Below, one piece after another: positions 53,734-61,570 of a stretch of DNA of 64,000 nucleotides (position 1 is its first letter; each line of letters begins with the position of its first letter). Position numbers and translations under genes: made by a program. Source of the stretch: Avidesulfovibrio sp964369685. GTDB lineage: Bacteria; Desulfobacterota; Desulfovibrionia; Desulfovibrionales; Desulfovibrionaceae. Location of the stretch: contig CAYJFB010000004.1 in assembly GCA_964369685.1 (NCBI GenBank), positions 65,978-129,977 of the forward strand, written 5' to 3'. A model generated the notes under the pieces. The model was not told the origin of the DNA. It did no database searches and saw only the letters and a list, made by a program, of their open reading frames with translations.

Positions 53734-55128
53734 ATGAGCACTTTGACAACAGCACAAACGTTATCTCAATTTGTAGCAGACATTAAATATGACGAGCTTC
53801 CTGCCGAGGTTATTTATCATACTAAAGAGTTTGTGGCAGATTTGTTGGCTTCAATGATCGCCGCGACACAACTTGAGTCCGGTAAGATTTCGATTGCCAT
53901 GGCTTTGGATTTGGGCGGTAAGCCGCAGTCCACGCTGCTTGGCAGTCCTACAAAGGTTCATGTGGCGAATGCTGCCATGGCAAATGCCAATCAATGCTAT
54001 AGCTTTGACTTTGTTGATGACCAAAACGAGTCGAAATCACATCCGAGTGCCGCTTCGATTCCTGCGGCTCTGGCTATGGCAGAATGCCTCAATTTGGATG
54101 GCAAACGGCTGATCGAGGCTATTGCCGCGGGTAATGAAACTGTTTGTAGAACCGGTGCTGTCTTTTTGGGGCATTTGTATGATCAAGGGTTTCATCCGTC
54201 TGCGGTGTGTGGCACTTTTGGTGCAGCGACAGCCGCAGGTAAGTTGATGAATTTGTCTGTTGAGCAGTTGACTCATGCACAGGGGCTTGCAGGTTGTATG
54301 AGTGCGGGTATGATGGTTGTTTGTAAGAGTGACAATTGGGGCAAACGTCTTCATGCGGGGCATGCGGCACACAGCGGTGTTGTTGCGGCGCAGTTGGCTT
54401 CTCGCGGCTACAAAGGTCCTTTGGACATTTACGAAGGTGACAGCGGTTTTTATTACTGCCATGCGCCGAAGCGTGAATATGATTTGAACGAAATAACCAA
54501 AGATTTGGGTAAGCGTTGGTTATATTCGGAATCAAGCATCAAGCCGTATCCTTGTTGCCGTTTTGCAGGAGCGACGGTTGATGCTTGCTTGCTCATTAAA
54601 CAAAAGCACAATCCCGATCTGGAAAAGATTGCAAAAATTACGGTTTTGACACAAGAAGCACAGCGTTGGTTGCAAACAGAGCCGAAAGAAATCAAATGGA
54701 ATCCACAAAGTCAACCCGATGCACAATTCAGTATGCCGTTCCAAGCAGCCATTTCTTTGGCGAGAGGTCGGGCGAGTATTGATGAATTTTCTGATGAAGC
54801 GTGTCAGGATCCCATGGCAAAGCGTCTGATTAAGTTGGTTGATGTTGTCGTGGATCCAGAGCTTGAAAAGTTGTACCCCGAGCATTATTCGGGAAAAGTC
54901 ATTATTGAGATGCAAGACGGTACAAAATATAGTGAATATGTCGAAGATCCGAAAGGTGATTGGCGCAATCCTGTCAGCCATGAAGAGATCATCGGCAAGT
55001 TTACGGATTTGGCATCGCGTGTGATTGCCGACAAAGCCCACGTCAAGAAGATTGCGGACTGCATCGAAAATCTTGAGGAGTTAAAGTCTGTCGCAACACT
55101 TATGGAAATGCTCAATATTGCATCGTAA
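53734..55128 (+). CDS. MmgE/PrpD-family protein 1
   Basis: 464 residues. The family includes 2-methylcitrate dehydratase and cis-aconitate decarboxylase, both cytoplasmic. Conserved segments: SFDFVDDQNESKSHPSAASIPAALAMAE (about residues 90-117), YDQGFHPSAVCGTFGAATAAGKL, NWGKRLHAGHAAHSGVVAAQLA and SSIKPYPCCRFAGATVDAC. Together they cover the His, Lys and Asp positions of the active site. A dehydratase or decarboxylase cannot be told apart by eye; the neighbours favour an itaconate or aconitate step. Two short hairpins lie in the 88-base gap before it. Confidence 0.85.
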   Translation: MSTLTTAQTLSQFVADIKYDELPAEVIYHTKEFVADLLASMIAATQLESGKISIAMALDLGGKPQSTLLGSPTKVHVANAAMANANQCYSFDFVDDQNESKSHPSAASIPAALAMAECLNLDGKRLIEAIAAGNETVCRTGAVFLGHLYDQGFHPSAVCGTFGAATAAGKLMNLSVEQLTHAQGLAGCMSAGMMVVCKSDNWGKRLHAGHAAHSGVVAAQLASRGYKGPLDIYEGDSGFYYCHAPKREYDLNEITKDLGKRWLYSESSIKPYPCCRFAGATVDACLLIKQKHNPDLEKIAKITVLTQEAQRWLQTEPKEIKWNPQSQPDAQFSMPFQAAISLARGRASIDEFSDEACQDPMAKRLIKLVDVVVDPELEKLYPEHYSGKVIIEMQDGTKYSEYVEDPKGDWRNPVSHEEIIGKFTDLASRVIADKAHVKKIADCIENLEELKSVATLMEMLNIAS

Positions 55129-55182
55129 ACGCCGCTTAAAGCGTGGCTGTAAGCGTGACTTCGATAATGGTGTTTACACAAT

Positions 55183-55236
55183 ACTTACGGTGATATATTT
55201 CATGGCACCAGCTTCGCTGATGATATCACCGTAAGT
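55183..55236 (+). promoter_or_regulatory. Large intercistronic hairpin between the two PrpD genes
   Basis: ACTTACGGTGATAT (55183-55196) pairs perfectly with ATATCACCGTAAGT (55223-55236), and the loop contains a small AGC/GCT stem. It ends 3 bases before the AAGGAAG ribosome site of the second PrpD gene. It has no T-run. It is a candidate RNase-stop, processing or translation-control element. Confidence 0.75.
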
Positions 55237-55251
55237 GTTAAGGAAGAAGAT

Positions 55252-56691
55252 ATGAGTACACTTAAAAAAGAACAGCTGCGTCTCAACATTGCGCGAGAAT
55301 TTTCTGCATTTGCAGTGAACACACAATACAAAGACATTCCATCCGATGTTGTTGAAAAAGCCAAGCAATATTTGTATGACACGCTTGGTTGTGCGATAGG
55401 CGCAAGAAATCGTGAACAGAGTAAAATATTGCAGCAAATCATGCAGATGCAAGAAACAAGTCCTCAGGCGACGGTGTGGGGTTGCGGTATGCGTGTTGCT
55501 GCACCACAGGCCGCACTGTTAAACGGTACGAATGCGCATATTTTGGATTACGATGACGATCATCGTGAGGGGGTTTTGCATCCTTCCGCCGTGGTTTTAC
55601 CCGCAGCTCTTGCCATGGCTGAGTTACAACAAAGCACAAGCCGCGCTTACACCCGCGCGTACGGTGAAGAGCTTCTGCGCGCGTATATTCTTGGATCGGA
55701 ATTGGCGGATCGCCTTGGAATGGCTTTTTTGGGCAGTGCGTATGATCAAGGTTTTCATCCGACAGGCATTTGCGGCGTTTTTGGCGGAGCGTTGGCCTGC
55801 GCGCTGCTTTGCGGACTGGATGAACTGTACACGGCGTATGCCTTGGGACTTGCGGGCAGTGTGACATCGGGAACATGGGAATGGCGCACCGAGAGTTCAT
55901 GGCAAAAACCTTTTAATGCAGGTAATGCGGCGCAGGGTGCAGTGCTTTGTGCCTTGATGGCAGAGAAAGGGTTTGTCGGTACCACGAGTATCTTTGACGG
56001 TCCCGATAATTTTATCCGCGCTCATGCACACAAAGACCATTATGATTTAAGTCTTATCACAAAAGATTTAGGTACACGCTGGCTTGTAGAAGAGACGAGT
56101 ATAAAGCTCCAAGCGTGTTGTCGTTTTGCGGCATCGGCAGGTGATTTGGCTGTGGAGTTTTTCCATGAAGGCATCGATCCCAAGAGCATAGCCAAAGTTG
56201 TTGTGACGACCTGTACACCGTTTGTTGAGCGACTTTGTAATCCGCCTGAGGCAAAATACACTCCCATGAACCATGTTGATGCGCAATTTAGTTTGCCGTA
56301 TGTCGTGGGTGTGGGTTTGCTCAAAGGGCAATTGGGCGTCGAGCAGTTTGAAGAAGCGACTTACAGAGACCCGGAACTTTTAGATTTCTTAAAAAAAATT
56401 GAATGTACAAGCGATGAAGAATCCGATGCTCTGTATCTTAAAGCATATCCTGCGCGTGTGACCATACATTACCATGATGGAAGTACGCGCTCAAAATATG
56501 TTTCTTTTCCAAAAGGTGATCCTGAAAATCCGGCAAGTTTTGCGGAGTTGACAGAAAAGTTCACCCTTTTAACCAAAGACTTTTTGACTGAGGAGCAAAT
56601 CAAAGCTGTCACAGACATTGTGTTCCACCTTGAAAAGGTATCGCAGATTTCTTTGTTGATGGATATGATTATTGGAGATTTTGTTCAATAA
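55252..56691 (+). CDS. MmgE/PrpD-family protein 2
   Basis: 479 residues, paralogous to the gene just upstream. Shared blocks include ILDYDDDHREGVLHPSAVVLPAALAMAE, YDQGFHPTGICGVFGG, ITKDLGTRWLVEETSIK and ACCRFAASAGD. The Lys-Arg-Leu-His block of copy 1 reads WQKPFNAGNAAQGAV here. A stretch at about residues 126-142 (QQSTSRAYTRAYGEELLRA) carries a micro-repeat copy and is longer than in copy 1. The two could form a mixed oligomer or perform successive steps. Confidence 0.85.
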   Translation: MSTLKKEQLRLNIAREFSAFAVNTQYKDIPSDVVEKAKQYLYDTLGCAIGARNREQSKILQQIMQMQETSPQATVWGCGMRVAAPQAALLNGTNAHILDYDDDHREGVLHPSAVVLPAALAMAELQQSTSRAYTRAYGEELLRAYILGSELADRLGMAFLGSAYDQGFHPTGICGVFGGALACALLCGLDELYTAYALGLAGSVTSGTWEWRTESSWQKPFNAGNAAQGAVLCALMAEKGFVGTTSIFDGPDNFIRAHAHKDHYDLSLITKDLGTRWLVEETSIKLQACCRFAASAGDLAVEFFHEGIDPKSIAKVVVTTCTPFVERLCNPPEAKYTPMNHVDAQFSLPYVVGVGLLKGQLGVEQFEEATYRDPELLDFLKKIECTSDEESDALYLKAYPARVTIHYHDGSTRSKYVSFPKGDPENPASFAELTEKFTLLTKDFLTEEQIKAVTDIVFHLEKVSQISLLMDMIIGDFVQ

Positions 56692-56757
56692 GCCGCGCCT
56701 ATAGCCGCGCTTACAACCATGTTTACCTTTGACCCCTTTAATAGGAGGAAACCGTAC

Positions 56758-58206
56758 ATGACAAACAGTAATACTCTTGCAGAGACAAATACTGTCGAAA
56801 CCAAAAAACGGACAGTCAATCATCCTTATTTGGCATTGATCATCATGGTTATCATCACCAGTATATCCACGTATTTTATTCCTGCGGGTGTTTTTAAGCG
56901 CGTAGTGGATGAAGCGACAGGCCGTACCGTTGTTGATCCCTCTTCTTTTCAGTTCGTTGAATCGCACCCCACGGGGATTGGCGATTTTTTTATGTCTTTT
57001 CCCTCAGGCTTTTTGAGCTCGGCAAGTATCATTGGTTCGGTTTTGTTTGTGGGCGGTTCTTTTGCTGTCCTCCGCGGTATGGGGATTATTGATATTGCGG
57101 TGGATGCCATCAGAAAAATGGGCAAACGCACAGGCATTATTCCTATCACGCTTGTGATCATGACTTTTTTGTTTTTGGAGACAGGATTTTCCGGTTGGCG
57201 TGATTTAGATGTGATTTTTATCACTGTTGCCATTCCTATCTGCTTATCTCTGGGTTATGATACCGCCGCGGCTTTGGGTATGGTATTGATTGCTTCATGT
57301 GCCGGGTTCTCTGCCAGTATTGCCAATGCATATTCTATTGGTATTTTGCAGAGTTTGGCCGGCTTACCCATGTTTTCGGCAATGGGTTATCGTCTTATGG
57401 TTGGAGTTGTGTTCTTCATTGCCGGTGTTTTCTTTATCATTCGGTATTTGAAGAAGATTGAAAAAGATCCCACAAAAGCACTCATGTACGGCACCAATGT
57501 CGATGAGTTGAACCGAGAGCAGTTTTTAGGCTCCGGCGATACAGATGTTCCCGAATTTACATTGCGCAAAAAATTGGCGGCAATAACATGGGTTGGACTT
57601 TTTATTTATTTTATCTACGGCGCAATTTCTCTTGGCTTTGGTTTTAACCAGATTTCTGCTGTCTTCATGGCGATGAACTTCGTTCCGGGGCTTATCGGCG
57701 GTTTAAAACCCAATGAAATCTGCGAGTATATGACTCAGGGAGCAAAAGAAATGCTTCCCACAGCAATGATTTTACTCTTTGCTCGTTCCATTCTGGTCAT
57801 CATGGAGCAAGCACAAATTATTGATACGATTATTTATGGTTTGTCGGGAATGGTGCAAGGTCTTCATGAAGGCTTTGCGGCTGTTATGATTTATGTTGTA
57901 CAGACAATGATTAATTTTGTGATTCCTTCGGGTAGCGGTCAAGCTGTCGTGACAGGACCGATCATCATTCCGTTGGGCGACATTGCCGAGGTGAATCGTC
58001 AGGTGACCGCTATGGCATCTGCTATGGGTGACGGCATAACAAACTATCTCTATCCATCTAATGGCATCCTTATGGGTGTGCTTGCGATTGCCAAAATACC
58101 TTGGTCAAAATGGGTCAAATTCTTCTTCCCTTTATTTGTGTTTTATGCAGTCCTGGCAGCGGTCTTTATTTATATTGCCCAAGTAATCAACCTCGGCCCA
58201 TTCTAA
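56758..58206 (+). CDS. YfcC/DcuC-type carboxylate carrier
   Basis: 482 residues from the ATG at 56758, 9 bases after AGGAGG; the ATG at 56719 lies before that site. About 12 hydrophobic segments of the C4-dicarboxylate anaerobic carrier family. Signature stretches are SISTYFIPAGVFKR, FLFLETGFSGW, SGSGQAVVTGPIIIPLGD and DGITNYLYPSNGILMGVLAIAKIPW. It probably imports the substrate of the cluster (a di- or tricarboxylate). The gap upstream carries two micro-repeat copies (56690-56715). Confidence 0.85.
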   Translation: MTNSNTLAETNTVETKKRTVNHPYLALIIMVIITSISTYFIPAGVFKRVVDEATGRTVVDPSSFQFVESHPTGIGDFFMSFPSGFLSSASIIGSVLFVGGSFAVLRGMGIIDIAVDAIRKMGKRTGIIPITLVIMTFLFLETGFSGWRDLDVIFITVAIPICLSLGYDTAAALGMVLIASCAGFSASIANAYSIGILQSLAGLPMFSAMGYRLMVGVVFFIAGVFFIIRYLKKIEKDPTKALMYGTNVDELNREQFLGSGDTDVPEFTLRKKLAAITWVGLFIYFIYGAISLGFGFNQISAVFMAMNFVPGLIGGLKPNEICEYMTQGAKEMLPTAMILLFARSILVIMEQAQIIDTIIYGLSGMVQGLHEGFAAVMIYVVQTMINFVIPSGSGQAVVTGPIIIPLGDIAEVNRQVTAMASAMGDGITNYLYPSNGILMGVLAIAKIPWSKWVKFFFPLFVFYAVLAAVFIYIAQVINLGPF

Positions 58207-58225
58207 GATTTTAACGATACTTTTC

Positions 58226-58258
58226 TTTTTTTGGGGGGGATTATCTCCCCCAAAAAAA
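58226..58258 (+). terminator. G-tract hairpin / probable terminator after the carrier gene
   Basis: TTTTTTTGGGGG (58226-58237) pairs with CCCCCAAAAAAA (58247-58258); the loop GGATTATCT shares the ATTAT core of the dsr-leader hairpin. The T and A runs are within the stem. It may separate the PrpF-like gene from the rest. Confidence 0.65.
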
Positions 58259-58311
58259 ATTTATATTTTTTTAGCTTTTACAAGGTACTAGCCTTATAAG
58301 GAATACTGATT

Positions 58312-59496
58312 ATGCACCCACAAATGACTCCTTACAGAGTGTGTATTCATCGTGGTGGAACAAGTAAAGGCATTTTTATTAATGAAAATGAGCTGCCCAA
58401 AGATCGAGAAGAAAGAAATGCGGTTATCAGAGCCATTTTTGGCAGTCCTGATATCAGACAGATTGACGGTCTTGGCGGTGCGGAAGTTTTAACAAGCAAG
58501 CTTGCCATTATCGGTCCTTCGACAAAAGAGGGTTGTGATGTTGATTATACGTTTGCGCAAGTGAGTTTTGACAATGAGATCGTCGACTTTGGCGGCAACT
58601 GTGGAAACATTTCCGCAGGTGTCGGTGCGTATGCCATTGATGAGGGGCTGGTACCCATTACCTATCCTGTCACGAAGGTAAAAATCCACCAAGTCAACAC
58701 CGATTGTATCCTTGAAGCCGATGTCGAAGTGTTTGATGGTAAAGCGTGTGTTGATGGTGATTGCCGTATTGACGGCGTTCCGGGAACAGGCAGTAAGATA
58801 CTGTTGGATTTTTATGATACGGCAGGTTCTACAACAAAAAAGGTTTTACCGACGGGCAGTGTGACCGACATTGTTACAACAAAAAATTTTGGTGACTTTG
58901 AAGTTTCCATAGTGGATGCGGGCAATGTTCTTGTTTTTATTACGGCAGAAGCTTTTGGCATTCAAGGCACGGAATCTGCCATGGAACTGGAAGGCAACAG
59001 AACACTTATGAACAAACTTGAAGAAATTCGTTCTGCTGCCGCTGTTAAAGCAGGTATGTTTCAAACAACGGAAGAAGCAACCGCGATGCCTTATAATCCG
59101 TTTTTTGCTATTGTGAGCAAGCCTGCCGAGTATACGCATGGTATAAAGAATAGCGTTGTTAAAGCAGAAGAAGTGGATATCGTCTCGCGATTGAGTTTCA
59201 TGTTACACATGCACAAAACATATCCCGGCACAGGGACGGTGGCAACAGGTGCTGCAGCACGCATTGAAGGTACGGTTGTGTATAATATGCTCAGTGAAGA
59301 AGCGAAAAAACATGAAATTTTGAGGATAGGACATCCCAGTGGAGTCATCACCGTCAAAGCTGTCAGAGATACACCTAAAGCGACATCTACAGAAAATCAC
59401 AGTTCATCTATCTCATTTAAACATTTGGCATATGAAAGAACCGCCAGAAGAATTATGGATGGGATTGTGTATGTAAGAAACTCTATAATTCGATAA
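58312..59496 (+). CDS. PrpF / methylitaconate Delta-isomerase family protein
   Basis: 394 residues, a diaminopimelate-epimerase-like fold. CIHRGGTSKGIFINE (active Lys region, residues 11-25), IDGLGGAEVLTSKLAII, FGGNCGNISAGVGAYAIDEG (active Cys, about residue 102) and RIGHPSGVI are family signatures. Known members are PrpF (2-methyl-aconitate isomerase) and Mii (3-methylitaconate isomerase of nicotinate fermentation), both moving a C=C bond next to carboxylates. An itaconate to citraconate shift would fit the LeuCD-like step. AAGGA lies 11 bases before the ATG. It is the last gene of the cluster. Confidence 0.9.
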   Translation: MHPQMTPYRVCIHRGGTSKGIFINENELPKDREERNAVIRAIFGSPDIRQIDGLGGAEVLTSKLAIIGPSTKEGCDVDYTFAQVSFDNEIVDFGGNCGNISAGVGAYAIDEGLVPITYPVTKVKIHQVNTDCILEADVEVFDGKACVDGDCRIDGVPGTGSKILLDFYDTAGSTTKKVLPTGSVTDIVTTKNFGDFEVSIVDAGNVLVFITAEAFGIQGTESAMELEGNRTLMNKLEEIRSAAAVKAGMFQTTEEATAMPYNPFFAIVSKPAEYTHGIKNSVVKAEEVDIVSRLSFMLHMHKTYPGTGTVATGAAARIEGTVVYNMLSEEAKKHEILRIGHPSGVITVKAVRDTPKATSTENHSSSISFKHLAYERTARRIMDGIVYVRNSIIR

Positions 59497-59619
59497 TATA
59501 ATAACGCAGCCTCCCTAAAGAAGGTACTCGCTTGTTCCGGGGGAGGGCATTCAAAAGGTGGGGCATAGAGCATTTCGGTTTTTTGACAAGGTTGAATGTG
59601 AACACGCTCTAAAAGAGTG

Positions 59620-59650
59620 AAAAGGCGTTATATCGCTATGATATAACGCC
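59620..59650 (-). terminator. Terminator of the fabD-linked gene
   Basis: A perfect 11-bp stem GGCGTTATATC (59624-59634) / GATATAACGCC (59640-59650). On the minus strand TTTT follows, about 20 bases after the stop of the gene at 59673. Confidence 0.8.
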
Positions 59651-59672
59651 CGACACGAGGAAGACTTGTATA

Positions 59673-60242
59673 TCAATCTTCTTGGAGGTATGTATAGCTC
59701 TCAAAAATATCAAGAATGTCACATAAACTTGTCATCATGATTCCGGATATTGCTTCCAAAAATTGTGTTGATGTTTGTTTGTCAACACCTTTTCCAATGA
59801 CTTTATGAATAAAAAATGTAGGACATTGTTGTTGTTCATTATTTGTTAAATATTCAACATATTCCGTAAGTGTTTCATTCATAAACAATTCAAAAGGAAC
59901 ATTACACGATTCAAAATCATGCATAATCTCTCGAGTAACTTCAATATACTGACTCATGGTTTTTGAAGTCATACGTCCCATCATTGCATACAAAACACTT
60001 GCATGTATAAATCCGTACCATTCTTGTCGTAAGCGTAACAATGTCTCACTACAAGATTTTTTGTCTGTAGACAACAAAAGCAGTGTAGCCAATTTTTGCA
60101 ACGTGTCTGCATTGGTATACACCTTAAAAATTTCACACGCTTTTTCTAATGCTTGTTGCGGTGCTAAAGCATTTTGCAAAGTTTTTTCTTGTGTAAGAAA
60201 ACGTGTATCACAAGAAATATTCTGTGTGTTGTTCAAGTTCAT
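59673..60242 (-). CDS. Unrecognised helical protein coupled to fabD
   Basis: 189 residues from the ATG at 60242, which follows GGAGG by 6 bases; both lie inside the 3' end of fabD (35-base overlap), so translation is coupled. Not recognised. It is predicted mostly helical, with five Cys (none in a clear metal motif), no signal peptide and no membrane segment. Distinct stretches are LRQEWYGFIHASVLYAMMGR in the middle and FLEAISGIMMTSLCDILDIFESY at the end. Its own terminator follows. Position alone suggests a link to fatty-acid synthesis. Confidence 0.7.
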   Translation of the reverse strand: MNLNNTQNISCDTRFLTQEKTLQNALAPQQALEKACEIFKVYTNADTLQKLATLLLLSTDKKSCSETLLRLRQEWYGFIHASVLYAMMGRMTSKTMSQYIEVTREIMHDFESCNVPFELFMNETLTEYVEYLTNNEQQQCPTFFIHKVIGKGVDKQTSTQFLEAISGIMMTSLCDILDIFESYTYLQED

Positions 60243-61203
60243 CAAAAGCCTCCATAGTTCCTACACTAAACGAGAGGCAGGAGTCATTCTGCAAGAGGGG
60301 CGAAAAAGATTGTAAAATGGGATTAACCATCTTGGATAACACAGGTTTAGGACCGATTTCCAACCATCTGCGCACACCGTTTTGATATTGATTGCCAATG
60401 CTGTCAATCCACAAAACCGACGAAGTCATTTGCTTGCATACTGCGGCTTTCAACTGTTGCTTATCCTGTACAGCACCCCCGACAGTATTACAGTATACCG
60501 GTATACGCGGCGTCGCCCAAGACGCTTTATCTAACGCCGTAGCAAGAGTGTGTGCGGCATCGCTCATCAAAGGGCTGTGAAACGCACCGCTGACGGCCAA
60601 AGGTATAGCCCGTCCTTTATTCTGTTTGACAAGCACACCGGCTGCGGCAATGGCCTCTTTAGTTCCGCTAAGAACAAATTGTCCCGGTGTGTTATAGTTG
60701 GCAATAACCAATGTTTCTTCTGCACCAAGTTCAGCGTGTACCTGTTTCACAATATCTTCAACCACAGGTAAAGACAATTTCAATACGGCAGACATGGCTC
60801 CACGGCAATCAGGGTCGGCTTCTGCCATCAGTGCGCCACGCAAGGCAACAAGTTCAAGCACTGCATCGGCACTGAGTGCGCCCGCAGCCACAAGTGCGGC
60901 ATATTCTCCAAGACTGTGCCCCGCCGCGCATTGCGCAAAAGCATTACGACGTTCAAGGCGCGGAGCCAAAGTTTGCCAAAGAGATATTTCCACAACCGTC
61001 AATGCCGCCTGTAAATGCCGTGTATCAGCCATAACTTGTTCGTCGTGGCTTTCCCAATACAATGCACGTAAATCAGTATTTGTCAGGCGTTCTGCTTTTT
61101 TCCATAACTCCATAGCTTCACGAGAGTTTTCGGCAACATCACGTCCCATACCAAAACACTGTGAGCCTTGTCCCGAAAAAAGCAAAGCAAAAGATGTAGA
61201 CAT
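60208..61203 (-). CDS. fabD: Malonyl-CoA:ACP transacylase
   Basis: 331 residues. It loads malonate onto ACP for fatty-acid synthesis. GQGSQCFGMG (residues 11-20), the catalytic Ser in AAGHSLGEYAAL (about residue 95), the Arg in ALRGALM and the catalytic His in SGAFHSPLM (about 206) are intact. The rest of the fab cluster is not adjacent, which is unusual. A palindrome lies 112 bases upstream. Confidence 0.95.
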   Translation of the reverse strand: MSTSFALLFSGQGSQCFGMGRDVAENSREAMELWKKAERLTNTDLRALYWESHDEQVMADTRHLQAALTVVEISLWQTLAPRLERRNAFAQCAAGHSLGEYAALVAAGALSADAVLELVALRGALMAEADPDCRGAMSAVLKLSLPVVEDIVKQVHAELGAEETLVIANYNTPGQFVLSGTKEAIAAAGVLVKQNKGRAIPLAVSGAFHSPLMSDAAHTLATALDKASWATPRIPVYCNTVGGAVQDKQQLKAAVCKQMTSSVLWIDSIGNQYQNGVRRWLEIGPKPVLSKMVNPILQSFSPLLQNDSCLSFSVGTMEAFDELEQHTEYFL

Positions 61204-61570
61204 CGTTCAACCTCTTTCAAAAAAGAATCCTGTAAAATGATTAAAAACAAAAAACATTTTTGTCGCAACAGAACACCCCAAACGATCATCATTCGTAGAT
61301 AAGACCTTTAAATCATGAATTGTTATGGTCGTTAACAATTCATAAACAGGCTTTGAAGAAGTATATTACAGACATGCATGACCGAAAAGCTCATAAAATC
61401 TCACGTAATGCCCCTCTCAAAAGGGTCTTTGATAACAATATCCAGCACACAAAAAAAAGTAAAGTCAGTGTAAAACGATGACATGTTTTCTTGATATATA
61501 CTGAGACAGAACATAGACATGAAAGCTTTACGATATTTCATTTTACAGAAAAAAGCACAACCTGAACACG
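61204..61570. other. 367-base gap between fabD and glpX
   Basis: Both genes are on the minus strand. No gene is seen. It holds the fabD promoter, the inverted repeat at 61315-61343 and only a weak stem (near 61411-61425) that could end glpX. Confidence 0.45.
61315..61343. promoter_or_regulatory. Perfect inverted repeat upstream of fabD
   Basis: ATGAATTGTTA (61315-61325) and TAACAATTCAT (61333-61343) with a 7-nt spacer. There is no T-run on either strand, so a regulator site is more likely than a terminator. Confidence 0.5.

Noticed and set aside
53734..56691. Standard 2-methylcitrate cycle operon (prpBCD)
   Set aside because: No methylcitrate synthase or methylisocitrate lyase is present, and the PrpD-type gene is doubled.
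49562..59496. Nicotinate-fermentation end pathway (methylitaconate isomerase, DmdAB, dimethylmalate lyase)
   Set aside because: The B12-dependent mutase and isocitrate-lyase-type dimethylmalate lyase are missing, and a CoA-transferase plus CoA-lyase are present instead. It is kept only as an alternative substrate idea.
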